A stretch of 64,000 nucleotides of DNA from contig JAUJEA010000003.1 in the NCBI GenBank assembly GCA_030442035.1, positions 558,001 to 622,000 of the forward strand. Direction: 5' to 3'. The position numbers and the translations under genes were made by a program. The DNA is from Splendidivirga corallicola (lineage in GTDB: Bacteria; Bacteroidota; Bacteroidia; Cytophagales; Cyclobacteriaceae). Positions within the stretch are counted from its first letter, which is position 1; each line of letters opens with the position of its first letter. Below are positions 9,208 through 17,078 of this stretch, in pieces. The notes beneath the pieces were generated by a model that worked only from the letters and a program-made list of their open reading frames with translations, did no database searches and was not told the origin of the DNA.

Positions 9208-9834
9208 ATGGTCATGCAGAAGTTGCAACTATGTCATACAAATATGCTTCAGGGTAAGTTCAGTTTGCAAAAGCTGAACTTACTCTTCATCTTTCAGGTA
9301 AACTGTCCCGGATGCTTTCTTTACGGCATTCCTGTGGTAAATCAACTCTATCAACACTTTAATTCCAAAATCTCTTTTTTAGGAATTTCCACAGCTTTTG
9401 AAGATTTTGAATACAATAACCTGGAAAACACCAAACTCCTGCTTACCAGAAAGGAGTTAGTCGGAGAAACTCAAAAAGCAATGCAACATTATGGATTTGA
9501 GCAATACCCCCATGCTATAGATTTTCCGGTGGCCATGGACAAAATTGCAGATGAAACATTTTCTTTTAAAGAAGCTACCCAACATATTTGCAATCTTAAT
9601 CCCAGCTACATGCACTGGCCAGGTTCCCATCAGGAGGACTTCAGGCAAAAGGTTATATACTATCTCAAAAGCCTGGAAAAAATTTCTCTAACCTTCACAC
9701 TCAATCAATTCAAAGGCACACCTAGTCTGGTAATCTTTAATAATGATCATGATGTTCTCTGGCAGTGGTTTGGTCACAAAACCTTTTCGGAAATTAACAG
9801 CGTCATTGAAACACTATATGAAAAATATAATTAG
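9208..9834 (+). CDS. TlpA/redoxin-like thioredoxin-fold protein
   Basis: The 208-residue product has a thioredoxin-fold beginning LNLLFIFQVNCPGCF with C33 and C36, then GISTAFEDFEYNN, and a later beta-strand LVIFNNDHDVLWQWFGH. This resembles the peroxiredoxin/TlpA class of thiol-disulfide proteins. No signal peptide is visible from this start, so a cytoplasmic place is likely. ATGs at 9208, 9214 and 9244 are possible; the core needs residues from about 9250 onward. A 10-bp hairpin at 9254-9283 falls in the first codons and may influence expression. It lies 6 bases after the unknown exported protein gene. Confidence 0.7.
   Translation: MVMQKLQLCHTNMLQGKFSLQKLNLLFIFQVNCPGCFLYGIPVVNQLYQHFNSKISFLGISTAFEDFEYNNLENTKLLLTRKELVGETQKAMQHYGFEQYPHAIDFPVAMDKIADETFSFKEATQHICNLNPSYMHWPGSHQEDFRQKVIYYLKSLEKISLTFTLNQFKGTPSLVIFNNDHDVLWQWFGHKTFSEINSVIETLYEKYN
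9254..9283 (+). promoter_or_regulatory. 10-bp stem-loop in the 5' codons of the TlpA-like gene
   Basis: GTAAGTTCAG and CTGAACTTAC pair perfectly around a 10-base loop that itself contains TTTGCAAA. It is followed by a pyrimidine-rich TCTTCATCTTT tract, so it looks like a weak terminator or attenuator placed at the start of a coding region. Function is inferred only from structure. Confidence 0.45.
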
Positions 9835-9847
9835 GATTGCTAACTTT
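9830..9847 (+). promoter_or_regulatory. Operator copy 3 upstream of the MarR gene
   Basis: AATTAGGATTGCTAACTTT resembles copies 1 and 2, with some changes in the right half (GCTAA in place of CCTAA). It overlaps the stop codon of the TlpA-like gene and lies 34 bases before the MarR start, consistent with autoregulation. Confidence 0.5.
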
Positions 9848-9880
9848 AAGGTTAAAATATTTTGTAACCCACTGTACTAA

Positions 9881-10492
9881 ATGGCTAAAAGTATATTTGA
9901 CCCAAAGTCACAGGAAAAGGATATTAAGAGTAAAATTGTTATTGGTCTGGAACGTATTTCAGAAGCCTTTCGGGTATTACTCTGGGAACATGCCAAGGTG
10001 ATCGGATTGAGTCCTATACAAATTCAAATTTTGATTTTCATTGCTCATCACAAAGAAGCGCTCTGCAACGTCAGTCAAATCGCCAGGGAGTTTAATGTCA
10101 CTAAACCTACGATCAGCGATGCCATAAAAGTACTTGAAACCAAGGGGTTCATTATTAAAAAAAGCTCTTCCTATGATAGTCGTAGCTATTCCATTTCATT
10201 GTCAGATACAGGAAAGAACATTGTAAAAGATACGGAGGGATTTGCAGATCCAATCAAAAATCAACTGTCTAACATTGAAAATGATTATCTGGAGAATCTC
10301 TATGATTCTTTAACACAGTTGATTTACGGACTGAACAAAACGGGTATAATCACAGTTCAAAGAACTTGTTATGGTTGTCGTTTTTATGAAAGAAGAGCTG
10401 AGACACATCACTGCCAATTCTTACGAAAGGATTTATTAAATTCCGAAATCAGACTGGACTGCTCCGAATTTGAAACCAAAGCACACGGCTGA
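9881..10492 (+). CDS. MarR-family regulator with a four-cysteine C-terminal tail
   Basis: The 203-residue protein has the MarR winged helix at about 40-125: LSPIQIQILIFIAHHKE, then the recognition helix region NVTKPTISDAIKVLETKGFI, then the wing SSYDSRSYSISLSDTGK. A 40-residue tail holds C163, C166, C178 and C194 with H176/H177 (TCYGCRFYE, HHCQFL, LDCSEF), enough ligands for a Zn or Fe-S site. Such a tail could make DNA binding dependent on metal or redox state, which fits the thiol-enzyme neighbours; this is inference. It probably binds the TTAGGAATCCTAA-type repeats in front of 8198, 8482 and its own gene. Confidence 0.82.
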   Translation: MAKSIFDPKSQEKDIKSKIVIGLERISEAFRVLLWEHAKVIGLSPIQIQILIFIAHHKEALCNVSQIAREFNVTKPTISDAIKVLETKGFIIKKSSSYDSRSYSISLSDTGKNIVKDTEGFADPIKNQLSNIENDYLENLYDSLTQLIYGLNKTGIITVQRTCYGCRFYERRAETHHCQFLRKDLLNSEIRLDCSEFETKAHG

Positions 10493-10587
10493 TAGGAAGA
10501 AAACCATTATCCCGGAGCAAACAAAAATTCACCTCTGGATTGGGCTTCCGGTTTACCATTATCCGTAAAATTTAATATTTCAAAATG

Positions 10588-10708
10588 GGCCCACCCAAGA
10601 GGGCCAGCCTGTCAAAATAGTGAGGTGTGTGGTGGACATGCGGGAGGGAACTTTATTTTGTCCCAACTTGTCGGGATTGGTTCTTTTTCAACGATTGGAA
10701 AAAGAACA
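10588..10708 (+). repeat. Interspersed repeat, degenerate copy A
   Basis: This stretch aligns with 22466-22590: GCCNNNCAAAATA, a G-rich run ending TGCGGGAGG, an ATTTTG segment, and finally a TTCTTTTTC...GAAAAAGAA hairpin with 9-base arms. Differences from copy B are mostly transitions, so this copy is older. The rest of the 531-base gap 10493-11023 shows no gene I can support; an open frame at 10625-10855 lies over the repeat and looks spurious. No promoter could be assigned confidently in the gap. Confidence 0.6.
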
Positions 10709-11023
10709 ATAACAACAAAGAACTCATTCGATGTTATCAAGCAATCTAAACAGTTTGCTAAAACCTTTTTTCAATTCAAGAAAGATATTGTAGATCTGAT
10801 TCATTTTCATCAAAAAACCGGATCACAGATCCTTACCTCATTACTACCAGTATAGATAGACACGGATGAAAACATCCACGCCAGAGATTTTATTTTATTT
10901 AAGACAGAACCGGTCTGATGGCTGATAGCCAATACCTAAAACCTCTTTATTCTCTATAAATATTAAATCCCTTGTGATTTTTTCGGACCTTATGCGACTA
11001 ATAGGCTAAAAGTAAATTTTTGA

Positions 11024-11515
11024 ATGAGTCTTGAAGACAAGTTTATTGAGGTTGTCAAGGAAAATGAGGGCATAATTTTTAAGATCACAACAGTTTATAC
11101 CAACAATGCAGACGATCAAAAAGACCTGTATCAGGAAATCGTTATACAACTCTGGACTGCCTTTCGCAGGTTTAGAAATGAAGCGAAGGTAAGCACCTGG
11201 ATATATCGGATTGCATTGAACACAGCCATTACCCGGATCCGAAAGGAAAAAAGGAAAGGTGATCAGGTCCCCATTGACCAGGCCATTTTAAATTATACCG
11301 AAAATACCAATCCTGAATTTGAGGAACGGTTAAAAATATTATATCGAAGTATTGAAGCGCTACAGGAGCTGGATAAAGGTATCATACTGCTCTTCCTCGA
11401 AGACAAAAGTCATGAGGAAATATCCAAAATAATTGGTTTGTCAGTATCCAATGTTGGTACCCGATTGTCCAGAATAAGAAAGAAGATCAAATCTCAAATT
11501 GCTAACGAACAATAA
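11024..11515 (+). CDS. ECF-type RNA polymerase sigma factor
   Basis: The 163-residue protein has sigma region 2 (DDQKDLYQEIVIQLWTAFRR, then KVSTWIYRIALNTAITRIRK) and region 4 (LQELDKGIILLFLEDKSHEEISKIIGLS, then VGTRLSRIRKKI). This is the normal length and order for an ECF sigma factor. The stop is 2 bases before the next gene, a membrane protein, which is the expected position of a partner that holds the sigma factor at the membrane. Target promoters are not known. Confidence 0.92.
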   Translation: MSLEDKFIEVVKENEGIIFKITTVYTNNADDQKDLYQEIVIQLWTAFRRFRNEAKVSTWIYRIALNTAITRIRKEKRKGDQVPIDQAILNYTENTNPEFEERLKILYRSIEALQELDKGIILLFLEDKSHEEISKIIGLSVSNVGTRLSRIRKKIKSQIANEQ

Positions 11516-11517
11516 AA

Positions 11518-12123
11518 ATGATGGAGTTGGAAAATATGAAAGCCATCTGGGCGGAAATGAGCCAGGAGCTTGAGAAACAAAAAAAACTAACGGATAAAAT
11601 CATTTTGAAAATGACACAACAAAAATCACGATCAGGGCTTAACAGGATCATTAATATGGAAATATTTGGTATGATCGTAACAGCTATCATGCTTGTTTAC
11701 CTACTGATCAATTTTGGCAAGTTGGATAACTGGTTAACCATTGGTGGAGGAGTAGGATTAATACTGCTCTTATTGCTGGCTTTGATCATGGGAACGATCA
11801 TTGTGAAGGCTGCAAAAAAAATAGATGTTGTCAAAAACAATTACCATCAGACACTCACTGATTTTGCCGATTTTAAAAAGATACTAGGATTTTATAAAAA
11901 GCTCAGCATCGTCATGAACATCCTTATCCCATTTCTGATATTACCGGTGGTTTCTTTTCTGTTTTTTGATAGAGACCTGCTGTTTGACCTCCAGGAATTT
12001 GGCATGGGTTTGATATTTTACTTTATCCTCATGCCTCCTCTATTGTATTTAATAATCCGATTCTATCGGAAGAATGTATCAAAAATAAGAGAAGCGCTTG
12101 ATGATCTTAAAGCAAAGGACTAA
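11518..12123 (+). CDS. Membrane protein, probable partner of the upstream sigma factor
   Basis: The 201-residue product starts with a cytoplasmic helix (KAIWAEMSQELEKQKKLTD) and has two pairs of transmembrane segments, at about 52-95 and 135-180, ending in a charged tail. Bacteroidota often pair an ECF sigma gene with such a protein; the N-terminal helix could bind the sigma factor as an anti-sigma. No zinc anti-sigma motif (HxxxCxxC) is present. The 2-base spacing indicates translational coupling. The anti-sigma role is inferred from position. Confidence 0.75.
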   Translation: MMELENMKAIWAEMSQELEKQKKLTDKIILKMTQQKSRSGLNRIINMEIFGMIVTAIMLVYLLINFGKLDNWLTIGGGVGLILLLLLALIMGTIIVKAAKKIDVVKNNYHQTLTDFADFKKILGFYKKLSIVMNILIPFLILPVVSFLFFDRDLLFDLQEFGMGLIFYFILMPPLLYLIIRFYRKNVSKIREALDDLKAKD

Positions 12124-12140
12124 ACATAAATCACAAAAAC

Positions 12141-12644
12141 ATGAAGACGGTATTGAATTGGAAGAAAAAAATTCTTGGACGTACTTATAAAATTCTTTCC
12201 GGTGAGAAAACCATAGGAAAACTAAAAGCCAATTGGCTTTGTCAGTCAGCCATAGGAGAAATGGATGGAAGAAAAATCGGGTTTAGAATAAAAGGATATC
12301 TCCAACAAAAGACTGATATCATTGATCTGGAAACCAACAAATTGATTGGCAAAATCACCTTTGATTGCTGGAAGCCAAAAGCCCGAATTGATTATGAAAA
12401 TAGTTCTATGTATTGGAGATTCAATAATCTTTGGGAAACAAAGTGCAGCGTATTCAATATGGAAGGCATTAAAGTGGATTATCAAAGTCGCACAATGGAG
12501 GGCCATGGTGCAATCAAGGTCAACACACAGGATCATTTATGGGTTTTATTCGGATTATATATTATTAATTACTACCGGCATTTGGCCTTGGTAATTGGTC
12601 TGTCCTTATTACCTTTTTACATCTCATGGCTGTTTATTAAATAA
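12141..12644 (+). CDS. Conserved-looking hypothetical protein with C-terminal membrane anchor
   Basis: The 167-residue protein begins MKTVLNWKKKILGRTYKILS and reads as a run of short beta-strands with turn residues (GEKTIGKLKANW, TNKLIGKITFDCWKP). It ends in one hydrophobic helix (LALVIGLSLLPFYISWLFIK). The strand pattern resembles the LURP-one/scramblase-like barrel, but this is only a weak impression. It is 17 bases after the sigma/membrane-protein pair and is probably the third gene of that operon. Function unknown. Confidence 0.6.
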   Translation: MKTVLNWKKKILGRTYKILSGEKTIGKLKANWLCQSAIGEMDGRKIGFRIKGYLQQKTDIIDLETNKLIGKITFDCWKPKARIDYENSSMYWRFNNLWETKCSVFNMEGIKVDYQSRTMEGHGAIKVNTQDHLWVLFGLYIINYYRHLALVIGLSLLPFYISWLFIK

Positions 12645-12770
12645 CCATTACGATTTTATTAATTGGCTAATAATAATTTACCATATTGCATCTAAGGTTT
12701 TTATGGGCAATCATTATCTTGTATATGGACTTTAGTCTTCAAAATATGGTTATATTGAATTGTTGTATGT

Positions 12771-13328
12771 TCACGCCTTATTTTTTAATTCATTCAACAT
12801 TTCAATCAATCTATAAATTGTCGAACTGGGATTTCCAAATTCATTTAGATTTTTAGCTCTTCCAATCGCTTCTTTAGACTTTGACAATAGCTTTTCCTTA
12901 AGTTTTTGACCAATCACACCCTTTTTGTAGGATTTATTTCTATTATTTAGCTCTTTACAACAATATGTACAATCAATATTTGTTGTTTGATTTTTATAAT
13001 GCAGTAAAAACCATAGTTCTAGACACGGATTCGAAAGTAAAAGTACACTGTTTCCTATTTTTTGTAATCTCGAAAGAACTCCTCGTACATCTAAATCATA
13101 CATCAAATAGTTAATGTCTTTTTCATGAGTAGGTTTATCTTTCTTATAATTTTGGATATAACTAGCCGTTATATTATTTCCTCCAATTTTGGGATGAATT
13201 TGAATTGATGGAAGTCTATAATGAGACTTTAGCATATTAACATAAGCCTCTTCAGTATCTCCTTCACAAAAAACAAACAAAGTTGGATTGATTTTCTTAC
13301 CTTTTGACTTTTTTCGTTTTCTTCCCAT
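12771..13328 (-). CDS. rloB: RloB-like TOPRIM-type protein
   Basis: The 185-residue protein has the RloB signature: LFVFCEGDTEEAYV near the N-terminus (acidic residues E22-E27), YDLDVRG in the middle, and SNPCLELWFLLHY, which is diagnostic of the family. The acidic motifs resemble a TOPRIM metal site, so nuclease activity is plausible. The start codon is immediately next to the stop of the ATPase gene (0 bases between), so the two are translationally coupled. RloA/RloB pairs were first noted beside restriction loci and resemble ATPase-TOPRIM phage defences such as PARIS. The defence role here is inferred. Confidence 0.82.
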   Translation of the reverse strand: MGRKRKKSKGKKINPTLFVFCEGDTEEAYVNMLKSHYRLPSIQIHPKIGGNNITASYIQNYKKDKPTHEKDINYLMYDLDVRGVLSRLQKIGNSVLLLSNPCLELWFLLHYKNQTTNIDCTYCCKELNNRNKSYKKGVIGQKLKEKLLSKSKEAIGRAKNLNEFGNPSSTIYRLIEMLNELKNKA

Positions 13329-14588
13329 TTATTCATTAATGATTGATTGAAGATTTTTAATTGAATCGTCAACAATGGGAATCGAATCAAATCTGCCTTG
13401 TAAATAGGCTTTTTCTAAATCCATAGTATCTCTAAAATCACTGTAGTCATAAAGAGAATATAGGTCAGAATTTCCATTTTCAGTTTTATTTACGAACCAA
13501 ATTTGGTCTTTCCGATATTCATTCAAATCTAATAGGTTTGTGTTGTGTGTTGAAAAGATCAATTGTGCTCCTTGACTGGCATTAAAGATTTTTATGATAT
13601 AGTCCACAATTTTTGGATGTAAACTATCTTCAATTTCATCAACAAGCAAGGTTTTATTATTTCTCACTATATCGAGCATTGTAAGCATCATAAAAAACAA
13701 TTTACGGGTTCCATCCGATTCTTCCGTCACGAAATCAAATGGTACTTTCGGGGAAAAGCGATGGTATGTCTTTATTTCTATGCTTTCGAGCTCGTCATCT
13801 TCAAAGAATGCCTTTTGTGTATCTAGATTGGCTCTAATTTTCTTTCCTTGCTCTTTAACAATCCTATGTTTGAAATCAATTATATCACTATCTGCCATTT
13901 GAAGAGCTTTCAAAAGATAATCTCGGTAAGTATTAATCAATGTATCCATATTTCCAATACTATAACTGGAATGTCTTCGAATAAACATACTATGAAAAAA
14001 GTGAAAGATTTTCTTTGGAATTTCTCTATCCATTTGACTGGCACGTGAGATAAAAAGGGTCTTATTTGAGGTACTCTCTACAACATCAAAAGGTCTTTTT
14101 ATTATCGAAGTTCCAAAAGAGTACTTTTCTCTCTTGCTTTTTCCTCCTTTTTCATTCCTAATAAATACTTTAGCCTTTCTTCCATTGGGATAATGATAAA
14201 GGCTTTCGGTTAAGATCTCATTTCTTGTTAATGAAAATGAATATTTATATTCAACATTTTCATGGACAAATCGGATAAAGAAACAACTCGGTTTACTAGA
14301 ATAACTTTTAAATTTAAATGGTTTAAAATTAAATATTGAATTTTCATTATGCTTATGAGAATCATAAACCATAGCAATACAAAACCGTACGGCCTTAATG
14401 ATATTGGATTTACCTGATGCATTAGCACCATATAAAGCAATTGTTTTTAGTACCTTAGTTTCTTCATATTTGAATATGTTGTTTTGGAGTAGTCGTGATT
14501 TAGTGGTATTAATATTGCCAGCTCTTAAATCTAAAACTACCTCTTTACTAATTGAGAAAAAGTTGCTTAATCTAATCTCTAGTACCAT
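13329..14588 (-). CDS. rloA: AAA ATPase of the ABC/SMC-like defence type (RloA-like)
   Basis: The 419-residue ATPase has the N-terminal strand pair LEIRLSNFFSISKEVVLDL, Walker A at 54-61 (GANASGKS), a helical insert, then the Walker B LLVDEIEDSLHP and a switch segment FSTHNTNLLD. This is the AAA_15/AAA_21 ATPase layout used in anti-phage systems. It would act as an ATP-driven sensor or clamp that controls the RloB-like partner. The base composition looks more AT-rich than neighbouring housekeeping genes, suggesting transfer. No mobile-element ends are evident around the pair. Confidence 0.85.
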   Translation of the reverse strand: MVLEIRLSNFFSISKEVVLDLRAGNINTTKSRLLQNNIFKYEETKVLKTIALYGANASGKSNIIKAVRFCIAMVYDSHKHNENSIFNFKPFKFKSYSSKPSCFFIRFVHENVEYKYSFSLTRNEILTESLYHYPNGRKAKVFIRNEKGGKSKREKYSFGTSIIKRPFDVVESTSNKTLFISRASQMDREIPKKIFHFFHSMFIRRHSSYSIGNMDTLINTYRDYLLKALQMADSDIIDFKHRIVKEQGKKIRANLDTQKAFFEDDELESIEIKTYHRFSPKVPFDFVTEESDGTRKLFFMMLTMLDIVRNNKTLLVDEIEDSLHPKIVDYIIKIFNASQGAQLIFSTHNTNLLDLNEYRKDQIWFVNKTENGNSDLYSLYDYSDFRDTMDLEKAYLQGRFDSIPIVDDSIKNLQSIINE

Positions 14589-14905
14589 TGAATGTCAAAA
14601 TTTGTAAATATTTTACTAATATAGGGAATTAAATGACATAGCAAAGTGTCTAAAGAAAAGTTTAGGTTAGAAATGAATTTCAACACACCGTCTGCAGATT
14701 CCAACTTAAATACCTCAACACAATATCACTTACTTTTCCAATAATATATTAAAATTGATCTATTAACATTGTCTCAAAATTTTACCCAACTCATCATTAA
14801 AATCCATTGCCTTAGATCAAACAAGAATTAAAAGGTAAAGGGAATTATGAAATGGCATTGATGAAAAAAGTTTCTCGAATTAGTCCTATGATAAACCATC
14901 GGTAA
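14589..14905. other. Divergent intergenic region between rloA and the Crp/Fnr gene
   Basis: This 317-base stretch contains no supported gene. It must hold the promoters of the two divergent units. The only recognisable element is a 23-base segment at 14699-14721 that is nearly repeated at 19018-19039 (core CAACTTAAATAC followed by TCAACAC). Confidence 0.5.
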
Positions 14906-15490
14906 ATGAACATCTCTCCCTTATTAAATGATTTTTCAAGGCAATATTGGCCATTGGAGGAAAAAGCTGTAGGTGCACTGAAAGAACGAGTCATTGGGAA
15001 AAGAGTGAAAAAGAGAGAATATATTCTTCAGAAAGGTGTTATGTGCAATCATTTCACATTTGTAGTTGAAGGTTGTTTTAAGATGTATAAAATTGATGAC
15101 AAGGGCAAAGAACACAATCTTCAGTTTGCCATAGAGAATAGTTGGATTGTAGATTATGGCAGCTTCTATTCGGAAAAACCAAGTCAGTTATTTATTGAGG
15201 CGCTGGAGCATTCGGAAATTCTGCAAATAGCCAGAAATGATCTTTTTTATCTGTATGACCATTTTTCAGTGTTTGACAGAAATCTCAGAATAATTATAGA
15301 GGATGCATTTATTGAACAACAGCAAAGGGTTTTGCAAAATATCAGCTCCACAGCTGAGGAAAGATACCTGGATTTTTTGAAGCGATACCCGGATTTATTT
15401 AACCGTATTTCAAATGTACAGATTGCCTCTTATTTGGGCGTGACGCCGGAATTTTTAAGTGCCATACGAAAAAAGATCGCATTGAAATAA
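14906..15490 (+). CDS. Crp/Fnr-family transcriptional regulator
   Basis: The 194-residue protein has a cyclic-nucleotide-binding-like barrel (EYILQKGVMCNHFTFVVEG, then IENSWIVDYGSFYSEKPSQL) and a C-terminal helix-turn-helix (VQIASYLGVTPEFLSAIRKK). It lacks the N-terminal cysteine set of Fnr and the cAMP contact residues of Crp, as is usual for the Bacteroidota branch, so the effector is unknown. It stands alone with 149 bases before the VOC gene and could regulate that gene. Confidence 0.88.
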   Translation: MNISPLLNDFSRQYWPLEEKAVGALKERVIGKRVKKREYILQKGVMCNHFTFVVEGCFKMYKIDDKGKEHNLQFAIENSWIVDYGSFYSEKPSQLFIEALEHSEILQIARNDLFYLYDHFSVFDRNLRIIIEDAFIEQQQRVLQNISSTAEERYLDFLKRYPDLFNRISNVQIASYLGVTPEFLSAIRKKIALK

Positions 15491-15639
15491 TTTCTTAGTA
15501 TGTATTTTTCTTAAGATATCTTATGGGTAGAAAATGAGAATAATTATGAATTTTGAGTTTTAAGTTTTGAATTGAAAAAAAACTTTTTTCAACATCAATA
15601 CATAAACACTTCAACACTTATTTAAACAGATATAGTAAA

Positions 15640-16017
15640 ATGAAAACGACAATACTGGGACTAAGAACAACAATCTACAAGGTGGATGACTTGAACAAAG
15701 CAAAAGAGTGGTATTCAAAAGCATTTCAAACACCTCCTTATTTCGATGAACCCTTTTATGTTGGGTTCAATATTGGAGGTTATGAACTTGGTCTTCTGCC
15801 GGAAGAAAAATCATCCGACAATAAAACTGAAAATATATTATCTTATTGGGGTGTAGAAGATATTGAAAATGAATATAAAAGATTGCTGGAATTGGGTGCC
15901 ACTGAATATGAAGCTCCACAAAATGTAGGTGGCGAAATTGTTGTGGCCGCAGCCAAAGATCCATGGGGAAATGTTGTTGGACTTATTTATAACCCAGAAT
16001 TTAAGCTGCCGGAATGA
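15640..16017 (+). CDS. VOC-superfamily (glyoxalase/bleomycin-resistance-like) protein
   Basis: The 125-residue single-domain protein shows the VOC pattern: LRTTIYKVDDLNKAKEWYSK, FNIGGYELGLLPEE, and the C-terminal AAAKDPWGNVVGLIYNPEF with its metal-ligand position. It should form a dimer with a metal-dependent or binding-only site. The substrate is not deducible. A Crp/Fnr gene precedes it and a simple-sequence tract of GTTTTGAATT type lies in both flanks (15546-15573 and 16084-16116). Confidence 0.82.
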   Translation: MKTTILGLRTTIYKVDDLNKAKEWYSKAFQTPPYFDEPFYVGFNIGGYELGLLPEEKSSDNKTENILSYWGVEDIENEYKRLLELGATEYEAPQNVGGEIVVAAAKDPWGNVVGLIYNPEFKLPE

Positions 16018-16266
16018 GGGTCAGGTTGCACAGGTTATTGATGGATTAAATGACACTCGTCCCAAAAGTTAACTTATTGATGAGTTTTGAATTTTGAGTT
16101 ATGAGTTTTAAGTTGATTAGAGCTTAAATTGTGAATGGAGAGAGATATGATTACCTCTCTTTGATATGCAAATACACCAACACTTTTTCATAAGGAATAA
16201 AAAAATTAGAAATTTCCGGTGATGTTTTGCAGGAATATCCCACATGACTATAAAAATACTTGATCA

Positions 16267-16818
16267 ATGGTAGCATTAGCAACTTGTGAGCAAGCTTCCA
16301 AAAGTCGGGAAGCGCTATTTACTGAGCTCTATGAAAAGACCTTCCCTCAAGTCGCGAGGTATGTAAGTAAAATGGGTGGATCTTTTGAGGAGGCTAAGGA
16401 TACTTTTCAGGATGCGCTCATTCTTTATTATGAAAAAACTGCAACCGGCTCAGCTGAACCGGTAGTAAATGATAGTGCCTATTTAATGGGCATTGTAAAA
16501 CACTTGTGGACTAAAAAATTCAAGGCGAATATTAAGAACACGACCTTAAGTGGTATTACGGATGACATCAAATTGGTTATTACCAAAGAGGAATCACCTT
16601 CGCCTGAAAGATTAGTAAAATTCCTGAAAGTGGCAGGTAAAAAATGTTTGGACATCCTGAAGGCATTTTATTACGACAAGCAACCCATGGTGGAGGTGGC
16701 AGATACCTTTGGTTTCTCCAGTGTACGTTCGGCTACTGTTCAGAAATACAAGTGTCTTGAAAAAGTCAGGGATAATGTTAAACAGAAATCATTAGCTTAT
16801 GAGGACTTCTTTGAATGA
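16267..16818 (+). CDS. ECF-type RNA polymerase sigma factor (ClpP operon)
   Basis: The 183-residue protein has region 2 (ARYVSKMGGSFEEAKDTFQD, then DSAYLMGIVKHLWTKKFK) and region 4 (KCLDILKAFYYDKQPMVEVA, then a helix SVRSATVQKYKCLEKVR). This divergent type is common in Bacteroidota. Its last 20 bases overlap the start of a small anti-sigma-like gene, which runs into a clpP gene. The three genes are therefore almost certainly one operon, linking a stress sigma factor to a protease. Confidence 0.85.
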   Translation: MVALATCEQASKSREALFTELYEKTFPQVARYVSKMGGSFEEAKDTFQDALILYYEKTATGSAEPVVNDSAYLMGIVKHLWTKKFKANIKNTTLSGITDDIKLVITKEESPSPERLVKFLKVAGKKCLDILKAFYYDKQPMVEVADTFGFSSVRSATVQKYKCLEKVRDNVKQKSLAYEDFFE

Positions 16819-17068
16819 AATAAAACGGATTGAAGCGCATGTTTTTAAACAATCCCCTACCGGAGATCAATTAGCATTTGAAGCTCAGTTAATGCTTGAC
16901 AACGAATTAAGGCAAAAGGTGCAATGGCAGAAAAAGGCTTATAATTTAATTCATGCCTACGGTCGTGAGCAATTGAGAAGTGAAATAGAAGCGGTACATA
17001 AAAAGCTTTTTACCACTCGGAAATATGATCATTTCAGACAAAAGATACTTCGAATTTTTAACAGATAA
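16799..17068 (+). CDS. Small cytoplasmic anti-sigma-like protein
   Basis: The 89-residue protein has no membrane segment. It reads as an N-terminal domain of Bacteroidota anti-sigma factors: EIKRIEAHVFKQSPTGDQLA, then FEAQLMLDNELRQKV and a helix up to the basic C-terminus. It overlaps the sigma gene by 20 bases. A soluble anti-sigma could be removed by proteolysis, and the neighbouring gene is ClpP, so regulated proteolysis of this protein is an attractive idea. The anti-sigma role is inferred from position and from similarity by eye. Confidence 0.65.
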   Translation: MRTSLNEIKRIEAHVFKQSPTGDQLAFEAQLMLDNELRQKVQWQKKAYNLIHAYGREQLRSEIEAVHKKLFTTRKYDHFRQKILRIFNR

Positions 17069-17078
17069 ACTTGAAAAT

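Noticed and set aside
8130-9847. DtxR/MntR-type metal regulator boxes
   Set aside because: The TTAGGA...TCCTAA motif superficially resembles them, but the local regulator is MarR and no DtxR-family gene is visible.
10625-10855. 76-residue open frame with GTG-type start
   Set aside because: It lies mostly over the degenerate interspersed repeat, has low-complexity composition and no family resemblance.
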